From assembly GCA_916610825.1 (NCBI GenBank), contig OU744446.1:12086538-12150537 (forward strand): DNA of 64,000 nucleotides. The letters run 5' to 3'. This DNA comes from Haliclystus octoradiatus (Eukaryota > Cnidaria > Staurozoa > Stauromedusae > Haliclystidae). Below the pieces are notes generated by a model. The model did not search any database, had not been told where the DNA came from, and worked only from the letters and a program-made list of their open reading frames with translations. Position numbers and translations under genes: made by a program. Shown one piece after another: positions 22,801 to 33,160 of this stretch (position 1 is the first letter of the stretch; every line of letters begins with the position of its first letter).

Positions 22801-25800
22801 CGCTGTTCCGGGACAGGATTGTGGATGACGGACCAGGACCATAGAAATATATGGTTGCATGTTTGCTTGTAATAGGATGAAGAAATTATGTAAATCAGTA
22901 GCAAATTATGCCAGACTAAAGAAAACTATTTGGCATTTTTGGAAATATATATAGGCTGGTGAGCTTCAATAAATTCCATTGAAGTTAACACTGATTAGCA
23001 GAATTATAGCATTAGTAATGCTGCATTACCTTTAGTAGAATGTATGAAAAATTTACTAGCCTATAAATATGCAAAGCTTGTTTTCTATAAATTTTAGTAA
23101 AGCTAGTTTTCTAACTTTATTATGCTCTAAATATTCATTGATTCAAAACTTTGTCCATAATTATTTGTAGTTTTCCACTATCTTCACTGATTAATAACAA
23201 GAGTTCACTCGATTATATCAGATCATTTAATTATTATAATAATTGTTATTACTTCACATTGAGTAGAGACTGAAATAAAACTACAGGTAAACCATACTTA
23301 CAACAGCTAGCCATGTTGCTGATGATTGTGCATTGAACACTTCAAACTGGATAAAGAACGACAAAAAAGAATTAAGTTACCTTTCATTTTCACTGGCAGA
23401 CTTTAAGTCTGGAATAAAGCACTGCAGCAGACCGGTATGAGTACTAATAATTTAAATGTGTTAACAGAAAAAAAAGAAGCTGAAATTCGATCCAATTTGA
23501 ATACAAGAAATCTAAAACGTTCAGTTTTATGTTGATTATTCAATGTTTACAAATATAAAATAGAAATATTTTTAAACAAGAATTAGAAAAGAATCAAGCT
23601 ATGAAAGGCGATACTGTAGTGGTTTAATATTGTATTGACGTCATTGTATTATTGTCTATTGTTATTCATTTCCTGTAAATCTATATGTATGTAAAATGTA
23701 CCACGTAAACGCTCTCTTTCGCCTCTTACTATCTTACTGTACGGTCGTTTCCGTTGTATCAAAGAGCTCTGACTAACGGCCATAGTAGCCCTTAGCATCT
23801 CTCCTTGTAATGTCAGCAGACACGGCCTACCATTATCATAATAAAGAGTGTCAACAATATATGGATTATGTCGTTGTTGAAACTCTCACAATACTAATGC
23901 AAATGAAGATGTATTAACCAAGCTTGTAAAATATCACAATGAATCAGATTTTCCTTAAATGATGTAGACCCTATAGTTAGAACCATATCAGATTAATGTT
24001 AATTAATATTAGTTTATTTGAATCTGACAAAAATCTGATCAAATTGGATTTGCAGAAGACTTCAATCAGATTCATTTTCGAAATAGAAAATCAATTATCC
24101 ATCATTGATGATCTTATGTTTTTGTAAAATAATTCCTCACAGTTTTGAGCCAATTTTTACTATCGGCGCCTAAATCATTGGCTAATTCTGCTAACAAATG
24201 AATCTTGCTTTTAGGACATAGGCCTACTGCTATAATTACCCTTAGAAATATCGGTACCTCAATCTGAATAAGTACCGGTAAGGCAATAATCCAACACAAT
24301 AATTATTGCATAATGCAAACGTTACATATACTGTATAGGACTAATGAAGGCCGGTTTAAGGCCACATCTATTGTAAAATGGATTTATTATTAGTCTATTC
24401 AAACGAATACTTAACATAATAACGTTTCAACTTGATATATTACCTTGATTTTAGATACTTAGCCTATATATTAAATATGCAAAGAAATGCAACCTTTGTT
24501 TATTAAATCTATACCTGATGATCACCGTATGGCGTGAAACTCGGAGTAGCGAGTCATCTCATTTTTTTATATGCAATTATGCATACATGAAGAGTAACTC
24601 TTAAAATCTAATAAAAGAATAGCTAGATCATTGCTTCCCCTGCAAAAACAGTTCAGGGAAATTGGAGCCATTTTACGTTCATGAACTGTTCTTCGCAGGG
24701 GTCTATTCTCTATTTGTTTTGGAGTTGATAAAAAGGAAGAAATCTGCTGATTGGAGGAACTCTTTTGTACCTGTAGCCTATACCCTATCAAAGTTTTCAA
24801 CATTCATGCAATGTTGAGCAAAATAGAATATAAATGTATATTAGATTACATAATACACATTATGAAATTAAATTAGGTGTCATCATTTCCCTACCAATGG
24901 TTTATCTTCTGAATAACCCTCTGACAGAAATATTTGGTTGAATCGTGATGCTTCTGCCATTGGTGCGAAGAAATACGGCCTTTTGTAGAAACGGCGGAAA
25001 AGCTTGGCAGCCAAAAGATCACAATTTTCCCTAAACAGTACAAAATATAAAATAAAAAGGTAGCAAAACATTGGCAGAAAAACCCTCCCATTGCTTCACA
25101 TAACTCATTATAGTGTTTATGATTGGGATCTAAGTTCAGTACTACAATGATAATACTGTACATCAGTCACCATTGCCGTGCAGTCAAAAGGTATGATAAT
25201 AAGTGAGTTGTAGGCCTAGGCTACATAGGGAGTGGCAATGACTTGCAAGCAACAGTTGTACTAGGAGTGGTTGACCACTGATCAGTTTACTTTTTCTAAT
25301 TTTCGTAAGGGTCTCAATCAGTCACAAAAAGTGTAAAAATTCTGCAATGAAAACCCTGAAATATAAGATTTCAACATTTTCTTCTGAATTTTTGTTCATG
25401 TTTGATTGATAAAGCATTGAAAATATCAATTTTATTCTGAAATTCGAGAATCTAGGATTCCAGGATGCCTACTTTTGCTGCACTCTGATTACTGCTATTA
25501 TTGAATTCATAGTAGTTAGGCTATAGGCTAGTGGCTAAAAGCGGACATTGTTGGACATAGACTTGAATAGGGCAGGGTTCGTGCACATTCACAACCCCTA
25601 GCTAAATATATCTATATGTCTTATGTTTATTGCATGAAAGCATGAAACCAGGAAGAGCATCTTGTCTTATATTGATTGTCTTCTGTTCATTGAGTGACAC
25701 AATGTTGACCATATAAATGATAAATTGCTTACAGTGTAGAACTAATAGGCCTAACGCTCTTACATGTGAATCAAATTTTAAAACAAATTTCATTGCATTT

Positions 25801-28800
25801 GTTCGAAATTGTTGAACAATCACCTTACCGCAAAGTAGTTAATAGAGGTTCAAAGTCACATTGCAAAAGAATTATGCCTACACTTATCTGAATTGCACTT
25901 AGGCTGAGATTCCACTATACCAGATAGCAATCAGAGCGTAGTGACTTTGTATTGAGTAGGCCTTCGATTTTGCATTTCAAGAGTAGGCCAGGGTCCGACA
26001 AAAGTAGGGATCTTGGAATCCTAAATTCCAGAAGGTTAGAACTGTTAGAGCAAATTTAGAAGAAAATTGATATTTTTATGATTTTTTGGTCAAACCTCAA
26101 CAAAAATATTCAAAAGAAAATCTTGAAATGCCTCTAGGATTCCAGAAGGCTGAACCTTTTGTCGGACCCTGGAGTGGGCCTTTGAATTACACAACATCAT
26201 TTTATTCTAATGGCGCAATACTTATCCGATAGGATTTCTATTCGGTAGGCCTATAGCAGAATTCTCACCCCAAGCAGGTCACACTGTAGCATACTTTTTT
26301 CCCACGTATGGTCTAAAAACATTATATGACATAGCAAAAATCTATTTTATTTGGTTTACCATGTCACCATCCATGGTTCAGCAGGCATTGTTTCATTTAG
26401 TACAAGGTCAAGAAATTCTTCAATTGTTGAAATATCAGAGATAGTTGTATTGAAGAAGCAGTCCATTATCTTGTCCAGTTCCCCGTCTTTGTAAAGCTGA
26501 AAATGATTACAAAAAATAGTACGCAGAAGCCTACACTGGCAATGGATAACATAGTTTGCAGTTTTACAGTTACCCAGTGTCTGTCTGGAATGCAGATGAG
26601 TGTTTCCTGCAAAGTAGCTACAACTGTCAATTAAATCGAAATAATAAAAAACTTTGCTGGCACGAGCGTCTGACAAAAACGTTTAGCATTCCGAAATCAT
26701 ATAGTATTTCCAAGTTTGTCTTCTCAAGATTTGTTGAGGTTAGGATTATAAATAAGACAAATATCAACAACAAAATTCTGAATTTTTTCTAGCCTTCCAA
26801 AACAGTAAACTGGAACAAATCAAATGAAATTCTACTCAGCCTTCATCATAGTTATCTGACACATCTCTGAATTATCCAAAGCACTCAGCTGGTAGATATT
26901 CATAGACTTACCGATATAATATCCTCCAAAGTTAGAGACTCATTGATTGGCCAATCCCTCTGACCATCTTCAACGATTGCAGGATAATCAACCCAAAGAA
27001 ATTCTTCTGACATTGATTCTTGTGTCACGTTTTTCACAACATCAATTTTCCCCTTTTCTTTGATAGACAGACAAGATTGACAGTCTTCCTCTGTCATGTT
27101 GTAAGTCTTTTGAAATTTATTGTAAATAATGCAATCTTCGGCATAAATGTAAGTCCAATCCCAGTAAGGTAGGAGCTGGAGAAACAAAATGGATAAAAAT
27201 CATCAATTGTCAGTCAGGTGTGATTTTTGTTGTTTAGAGCTAAATTAGATACCGAATTGTCAGAAATATGTAATTAATTTGGTTATGCAATGTCAATTAG
27301 GTTGGCTTTCTGTTAGAAACAGAATAACATCGCATCAGCTAATGTTCACTCATAAAATTAAATTCAAACTAGCTCCTCCTTTGCTTTTCAATTTTTTCCA
27401 ACTGCCGTATTCCACTAGAGCAAGATCTCAAGTCCACAATGACATTTACATCAAGTCGAGCCATTGCCATTCATTTCAAGATGCTGGTGCGCATAAGTGG
27501 AACAATCTACCGTCTTTTTTTTATATATATATATATATAATAATAATTAATTAAAATATTAATTGTATTGAGTGTGAACTCTTATACACACATGTATATG
27601 AAAGTGCTCAATGTTTTTTAGGACAGAGCATAATATAGAGTATAAAACAGAGACGAGGCAAAGCCTTTTCCGTAACTCGGAGTTTCACGCTTTTATTGCG
27701 ATCTTCAGACGGTGATACTAAAAAATTAAAAACATACGATTACTCCTAAACATACATACATGAGTGCGATATCTAGCTATTGTTATCTACAATGGGTTAC
27801 TGATAAATTAATATTTTTATTGTTTGTTTACAAAGGCATATTGTTGTAAATTTCTTAATGTCTACGATTTACCGGATTTAAAATTTCTAAGGTAAAATTA
27901 GTTCTCGTGCCGGCATTTGGAAATAAGAACCTACTCAACAAAAGATCAGAACTTATTTCCATATGCCGGCACGAGAACAAATTTTACCTTAGAAATTTTA
28001 AATCCGGTAAATCGTAGACATTAAGAAATTTACAACAATATGCCTTTGTAAACAAACAATAAAAATATCAATTTATCAGTAACCGATTGTAGATAACAAT
28101 AGCTAGATATCGCACTCATGTATGTATGTTTAGGAGTAATCGTATGTTTTTAATTTTTTAGTATCACCGTCTGAAGATCGCAATAAAAGCGTGAAACTCC
28201 GAGTTACGGAAAAGGCTTTGCCTCGTTTCTGTTTTATACTCTATATATATATATATATAGTATCTGTCTGATGATCGCATAAAGCGAGAAACTTTAAGTC
28301 ACAGAAAATGAATGCGTAGTCTTTGACTCCATTATTATTATTATTCACGCTCTGTCAAATGACATCGAGCACTATATCAACTGCTGTTAGATACCATATC
28401 ATCATTATTATTATTACATTATATATATATATATATAATAAAATAAAATAATGTTATCTGATAGCAGTTGAGATAGTGCTCAATGTCATTTGACAGAGCG
28501 GTGAATAATAATAATGAAATGAAGTCAAAGACTAAACATTCTTTTACTGTTACTTAAAGTTTCTCGCTTTATGCGATCATCAGACAGAATATACTATATA
28601 GTATAGATTGTATATATAGTATATTCTGTCTGATGATCGCATAAAGCGAGAAACTTTAAGTAACAGTAAAAGAATGTTTAGTCTTTGACTTCATTTCATT
28701 ATTATTATATATATATATCTTGTAATCATTTTGGATTATTTAGTTATGCGTTAGTTATCTTCAAGTATTGAGCTAACTCCTCAATAGAAAAAAGCAAAAT

Positions 28801-30399
28801 AAGAAATATTGTTTGGTTGTGTTCATTTGTGTGGTTCATCCAATGGTTGATCTTTTGAGTTTAAATACACATATAATATATATACAGTCCTCATCCGTAA
28901 GAACAGCAAGTGTTTAAAGTGGGAATAAACCCCCAGAACATCCTTACATATGTAGTAGAACCCGACATGAAAATAGCTTTAACTTATATAGCATAAGATC
29001 AAGCTATTTCGAAGGACACGTGTCTACTTATCAAGATTTGAGAAGTACTGCGGTCATATAGAATATGTAACTAATATGTATCACTAGACTATAGTCACAA
29101 AAGAACAGTCGCATTGTTTCATCATCATTTCTTCAGAATTCCGCGTAAGTTTTACAAAATTTATTTACAGGGAAGCTGATACATAGACCTGGTATAATAA
29201 CAGTATTGAAAAATATGGTGAAGTAGCATATTCTCCTTATAAAACTGACACCGTCAGGAGATATCTAGATGTCTAACTATAGCACCGGTTGACATTTGTG
29301 TTAATCCGAAATCTATATCAGATTCATCATGCTTAATGACGCTTCGAGAAATTATCTCGACTAGACGTTTGAATAGATTTTATTTTGCTCTTGAAATCAC
29401 AGTTTCCTTTTTTATGAAATTTGTGAGTCTATGTGTTTGTTCATGACTCAGCCTCATCATAAATTTTGTTGAGGCTTTTTTGGGCTACGTCACCTTAAAC
29501 ATAACGTTGCGTGATCAGCCCACTCTTAAGTCTGTTCAAAACACCACTTTGAAGGCATTTTTCATCAAGAAATAATTTCTAGATCGAAAAAAAAATTACG
29601 CCACTTGTTTTTTTCACGTCCGGTTCTACTACATATATGTAAAGATGGTTTAGAGGTTTATTCCCACCTTAAACTGGCATTGTGTACATATGTTGATGCT
29701 GTAACCGCAAGAGGAATCCTTATTCATTAGACTACGGAAACTTGCGGAAAGCTGACATTAAAATTAAGAGAACGCCCTGAGTTTACAGCTAAAGGGTAGG
29801 CCTAGCTAACAGTTCATGATCACTCGCACATATTTCTTCTGGGGCACCACCCCTACCCCACCTCACATATAATACGTGGTAGGCCTATTGGTCACTTGAA
29901 GTTTTAGTTTGAAATTGCTGCTGTCGAACTTTCTTTATGAATCAGATCAAATCAAAGTCATAAAATCTTGTCTCCAAAATGTTTATTTGTACAACCTTGT
30001 TGTGTTTTAATCTCATATGATTTTATCCTCAGGTATTAAATCTTATCAGGAATTCACCGTTGACCACAGACTGCTAATACATACCTTCATCGTAGCAAGT
30101 TTGCCATGAACACAAACCAAGTTGTAAGCTGGTGGATAGTAAATAACAATTGCTACCACAGCAATCAAAACAGCAATGCCAAAAGTACTACTTTTACTAT
30201 CTTCCATCAATGCTTGGGTTTTAGGTCGAGCAAACGGTTTTATGCATGCTTTCAATTCGTTCGTTGAAAAGCCGCGAGAAGTACAGTATTCGTACAAAGT
30301 TTGCCCCTCTTTCGCTATCAATTCAAGTTTTTCTTGCTTCGATAACTGCTTCATATCTTCAGTAATTTCTTCACAATCTGGGAATTGCATTCCACTCAT
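19819..30399 (-). CDS. C6orf89-like single-pass membrane protein, copy B (7 exons, 363 aa)
   Basis: Exons in coding order are 30399-30085, 27175-26912, 26496-26360, 25030-24895, 23346-23302, 21151-21055 and 19916-19819. All introns are GT-AG and the total of 1092 nt is in frame. The start is the ATG of MSGMQFPDCEE; an in-frame ATG at 30435 would add 12 residues. It has an N-terminal soluble part (KLELIAKEGQTLYEYCTSRG), a membrane segment at about 72-91 (GIAVLIAVVAIVIYY), then the lumenal part with LLPYWDWTYIYAEDC, CQSC, LFRRFYKRPYFFAP, CQSFGCDTVTGTVKPGE and the end LAVLTAVNWDEM. The 'RPYFFAP', 'C..C' and 'G.V.PGE' positions align with C6orf89 (WFPFPYP, CTGC, IEPGD). It shares intron positions with copy A, so the pair arose by tandem duplication. 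Molecular role unknown here. Confidence 0.87.
20238..20400. repeat. TTCATGAAC repeat cluster, diverged
   Basis: Words GTTCATGAACG, CTTCATGAACTGTCC, GTTCAGGGAGACTTC and ATTCATGAAGAAAG place it in the TTCATGAAC family; ends are not preserved. Confidence 0.45.
20486..20645. mobile_element. Tc1-like MITE, CAGTGAAACC family
   Basis: It starts CAGTGAAACCTGTATATAAC and ends AACAGGTTTGACTG, flanked by TA on both sides. About 160 bp, no coding capacity. CACTATAGACAGGTGGCC-type words occur twice inside. Confidence 0.8.
21430..21625 (-). pseudogene. LINE reverse transcriptase C-terminal fragment
   Basis: The minus-strand product includes FFSFRSTTKTRPLTNNDLYI and RHRNFFQSAYACLWDDLPSL. This resembles the C-terminal 'FSFRAAKLWNSLP' region of CR1/L2-type non-LTR retrotransposon polymerases. 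Only this tail is visible. Confidence 0.45.
21998..22105. mobile_element. Tc1-like MITE, CAGTGAAACC family (internally deleted)
   Basis: It starts CAGTGAAACCTGTATATAAC after TA and ends AACAGGTTTGAATGTG. The body is shorter than the 20486 copy, with 'GACCACTATAGAAAGGTGGC' retained. Confidence 0.75.
24511..24555 (+). ncRNA. Hammerhead ribozyme motif, probably degenerate
   Basis: CTGATGA (24515-24521), helix II CACC/GGCG with one mismatch, GAAA, helix III ACU/AGU with loop CGG, then A. The core is conserved, but the flanking strands that should form helix I do not pair convincingly. Confidence 0.4.
24638..24701. mobile_element. Minimal TTCATGAAC MITE
   Basis: Ends CCCCTGCAAAAACAGTTCAG and CTGTTCTTCGCAGGGG are inverted repeats; only 64 bp long. 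It is a deletion derivative of the 11391-11552 type. Confidence 0.75.
25989..26171. mobile_element. hAT-type MITE, CAGGGTCCGAC family
   Basis: Ends CAGGGTCCGACAAAAG and CTTTTGTCGGACCCTG are inverted repeats. The flanking 8-mers GAGTAGGC and GAGTGGGC differ by one base, as expected for an old hAT target duplication. Internal words TAGAAGAAAATTGATATTTT and CTAGGATTCCAGAAGGCT recur at about 25313-25470, 36668-37030, 38443-38605, 39240-39330, 41590-41790, 45417-45590 and 59625-59839. Confidence 0.85.
27282..27515 (+). pseudogene. LINE reverse transcriptase C-terminal fragment
   Basis: The plus-strand product reads LGWLSVRNRITSHQLMFTHK, then LAPPLLFNFFQLPYSTRARS, then FQDAGAHKWNNLPSF. This follows the order of the CR1/L2/Rex1 polymerase tail (LGWLPVRxRI, 'LAPPYL', 'RAFSxAAPKLWNSLP'). 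It runs into an AT-repeat at 27521 and is a truncated remnant. Confidence 0.7.
27670..27712 (-). ncRNA. Hammerhead ribozyme motif in the left fold-back arm
   Basis: Read on the minus strand: CCGT (helix I), CTGAAGA (allowed variant at the non-conserved seventh base), helix II CGC/GCG with a larger loop, GAAA, helix III ACU/AGU with loop CCG, T at the cleavage position, then ACGG closing helix I with a perfect 4-bp match. Confidence 0.65.
28167..28209 (+). ncRNA. Hammerhead ribozyme motif in the right fold-back arm
   Basis: Mirror copy of the motif at 27670-27712 with the same CCGT/ACGG helix I, CTGAAGA and GAAA core, CGC/GCG helix II and ACTCCGAGT helix III. Confidence 0.65.
28264..28304 (+). 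ncRNA. Hammerhead ribozyme motif
   Basis: CTGT, CTGATGA, helix II TCGC-ATAAA-GCGA (perfect 4 bp), GAAA, helix III ACT-TTA-AGT (perfect 3 bp), C at the cleavage position (GTC triplet), ACAG pairing perfectly with CTGT. All invariant residues are present, and GTC is the preferred hammerhead cleavage triplet. This is the best-looking copy in the window. Confidence 0.8.
28311..28546. repeat. Inverted repeat joining two opposed hammerheads
   Basis: Left words GTAGTCTTTGACTCCATTAT, CTCTGTCAAATGACAT and AACTGCTGTTAGATA recur inverted on the right (TATCTGATAGCAGTTGAGAT, ATGTCATTTGACAGAGC, GAAGTCAAAGACTAAAC), around an (AT)n centre at about 28421-28437. Confidence 0.8.
28547..28587 (-). ncRNA. Hammerhead ribozyme motif
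   Basis: Minus strand: ATTCTGT, CTGATGA, TCGC-ATAAA-GCGA helix II, GAAA, ACTTTAAGT helix III, A, ACAG, followed by TAAAAGAAT. CTGT/ACAG forms helix I, extended beyond a small internal loop by ATTC/GAAT. Confidence 0.78.
28626..28666 (+). ncRNA. Hammerhead ribozyme motif
   Basis: Same sequence as 28547-28587 in the opposite orientation, only about 38 bp away across an AT-rich palindromic spacer. Core, helices II and III and the extended helix I are all intact. Confidence 0.78.
28900..30045. other. Intron 1 of C6orf89-like copy B, outer part
   Basis: AT-rich intron with no exon or named repeat recognised. Two inverted segments near 28920-28990 and 29620-29680 (GGGAATAAACCCCCAGAACA and ACATATGTAGTAGAACCCG against complements on the right) suggest another degenerate fold-back element. 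Confidence 0.4.
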
Positions 30400-30435
30400 T
30401 TTGAAAAATATACCTTGGCTGCTTATTCTCCCCAA

Positions 30436-30840
30436 TTTAGATTATACTTGTATATAAATTAATGCAGCTGAGAGTTGAATTCTAAGCTATAAATGTTGAA
30501 ATGTCGAAGCAGCAAGTGAGCACAAAAGTTGATAGCGAAACAGGAACAGATTCGTTTTGAAATGAGCCTGTTTCTATTGGCTGTTCAAAAAGGGGTGTTG
30601 TAGCTAAAAAAATCCAAGCTGGATTTTTCAAGATATATCAAATTCAAACTGTCGATATAATCCTATACTTATTTTGAAAGGAATTCTGAATATTCTAATC
30701 GAAATATTTTCATTTTCAGCAGATGTATAGAAAATATAATTTGATAATATTACTAGATTTTATGCAATTTGTTACACGAGGAAAGTTGCACCACCCCCTG
30801 GAATATTCGATATACCGTTTGACCAATCAGAGTCGTTAAA
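30436..30840. promoter_or_regulatory. Candidate bidirectional promoter of C6orf89-like copy B and stathmin
   Basis: This stretch separates two divergently transcribed start codons (30399 minus, 30841 plus). A CCAAT box occurs on each strand: ATTGG at 30576-30580, facing copy B, and CCAAT in GACCAATCAG about 15-20 bp before the stathmin ATG. No coding potential or repeat is visible. Confidence 0.5.
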
Positions 30841-33160
30841 ATGGATTCGATCGATCTAGCGCGAAGGTTTGACTTCGCGACAACAAAATTTCTTCTTGGT
30901 TACATTTTTGTCTTCAATTCTGCAGGAGCAATATTTTGTAAGTTTAATCAAGTTGTATTTTGTTTTTTGTATTTTTGTGACAGTAAATTTAGGCTCCCAT
31001 TTCATGCTTTTACGTGGCATAATTATCTCTTGGATTTAATTACATGCTATGGCAGGCCCATTGTTTTTGCATATTTTGCCAAAGTTTCAGACTTATCATA
31101 TGAATACAAAATCTGATTTTTCATATTTCAGTTGAATTTGAATCAGATTTTCAAGATGTCAATGGTTATGCCTTTACGTGAGTCAGGTAGGCTAATCAAA
31201 TCGCTCAAATTTAGAAAGCTTCAACCGATCACAAAAAGTATTGCTTCAGTGCTGCACCACGAGCAAATTCCTCAGTTCCGATATTGGTTTTCAAAGTCCT
31301 GATTTTAGTTTGAAGTCGATTTAATTTCTGCATATCATTTATAAATGTTGTATAATCTATGTATTGCAGTGGTGTCGTCGCCCAGTGGTATGTCATATGA
31401 GTTGGTTTTGAAACCTGCATTGTTGCCTGCTAAGAAACCGGAATTTGTGCCTTCCCCTGGGAGATCTTTGAGCAGTGAAGCACTCCACGAGAAAATGATT
31501 GCAGCCGAGGGGCGTCGTAAGGTTAGTACAAAAGAAATCCATTGGAAATTTGGAATTTTATCTAAGTTCATATGATTAGTACCATCAACATTCTAACTAC
31601 AAGATTTGGTTTAAATTTCTCAGTTAGAATTATATATAGGCTTTGGGACAACAACAAGTGGGTGGATACCAATTGTGTTGCTCTGCCCCTACTTCTTCAA
31701 TGTTGAGTGTGAGAAAGCAATGCAATCGTGCGAATATATATATGAACAATTGAACATGCATGAATAATTTTTAATTTTTTCATGCAAGCTAATTATAGCC
31801 TTGACGTATTTCCATTTTAAAGAAATAACATAGCAGACAACGATAATAATATCTTATGTACAAATTGTACGCGTCGCGATATATGCTGCTAGTCTTATAT
31901 TTTGAAGAATGATAAAATTAACTAATGCTAATATCAATTGTTTTATCTAATCAGTAGATGTATTTAGTTGATGATATACCGGAGCTAAACTTTCTCTGTG
32001 TAATAAAAAAAAATTTACACACCGTGCTGGCTATATGGACAATCATTCCTTCCTAATGAGCCCACATCCATCAAATGTCGCTGTCCTCGTTCTCATCGAT
32101 AGTATCGTCATTCTTCTTCTAACCAATCGGGTCGTCGTGTGTTGTCGCAGGAGTGGTGTCAACGGCGGGTGGCTGTTGGGTAGCGAGTCAAGCCAGGAGA
32201 GTAGCTGAGTAGAGGTAGTATAGACATCTATCACATTATACTGAATGTGCCGTACCTCTTACGCCTTACATATTTGCTACACAAGGAACGCTACAAATCA
32301 CGGTCAGACATAGCTGACAAAGAAACTTGTAGATAACAAAATTCACGATACAAAACATTATGAAAAAAGATACCACTCTCCTTTAGCCCCGTCGAAACAA
32401 GTCCTTCTGTTGCCAGTGAAGGATGTCATGCAGCGGTTGATGGGCATACGCTTTTGACAGGAGAGTGGCACCCGGGTAAACATATTTTTGAATGTCAGGG
32501 TAAACTGTTGGCACTTTTTCAAGCAGTTTTCAAGCATTTCTTATAAATAGCCCTATCATCAGGGAAGTTAGATTGGTCTTGTCTGAGATCCTTGGGCCAC
32601 TTCTGTTCCAGAAAATCATTTATAATTTTTAAAATAATTAATAGTACAGTAATTAATTCTTATCATTTCAGAGCCGAATCGAAGAAGTCATCATGAAAAA
32701 CAGCGAAGAAACATTAAAAATTCAGAAAGCGAAAGCTGTTGTAATGGAATATGAAGGGAAGCTACAACGCATTGTTCATGAAAAGCACCGAGCAAGATTA
32801 GCTGCATCTGAGGAAAATCTTGCAGCACAAAGAGAAATTCAACAACAAAGATTACGCAAAATGCTAGAAAGGGTTGACAATGCAAAAGCAAAACGAGAAG
32901 AAATGATTTTAGCAAAAAGCAAATCAATTGAAGATAAATGTATTAAAAAAATGGAACATGTTGAAGAAAATCGTAACGCTCAAATTGTGAAAATGGTTGA
33001 TCGTTTACATGCTCACGATGAATATGTTTCTGCTATTCGAAGTTCCGTTGGAAAGAAAGGAAGGGCGAGAAATGACGAATATGATTTGTTACAAGAATTA
33101 CATGAAGCTGAGTCAAATAGAGCTGATGCAGTGGATGATATGTTGGAGTCATTCAATTAA
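30841..33160 (+). CDS. Stathmin family protein (3 exons, 245 aa)
   Basis: Exons are 30841-30937, 31370-31521 and 32672-33160 (738 nt, in frame, GT-AG borders). Stathmins bind two tubulin dimers through a long helix and promote microtubule disassembly. Residues 40-60 (GMSYELVLKPALLP) match the tubulin-capping motif 'GQAFELILSP'. VPSPGRSLSSEALHEKM matches the 'PLSPPKKKDLSLEEIQKK' segment, including the Ser-Pro phosphosite. AAEGRRK matches 'AAEERRK', and exon 3 is one long charged coiled coil (about residues 84-225) with VEENRNAQIVKMVDRL like 'ANKENREAQMAAKLERL'. It is much longer than stathmin 1 (149 aa). Exon 1 adds a hydrophobic stretch at about residues 17-35 (KFLLGYIFVFNSAGAIFLV), a possible membrane anchor. 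Exon 1 was chosen because its donor phase fits; starting at Met40 remains possible. Confidence 0.85.

Larger units (their letters stand above)
27635..28246. mobile_element. Fold-back element of about 610 bp with a hammerhead in each arm
   Basis: Two arms of nearly 300 bp are inverted copies, from TATAGAGTATAAAACAG (left) to CTGTTTTATACTCTATA (right). They meet around 27935, where GTTGAGTAGG-like sequence forms the loop next to TGCCGGCACGAGAAC palindromes. Very few differences separate the arms, so the element is recent. Each arm carries a hammerhead core in opposite orientation. Confidence 0.85.
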
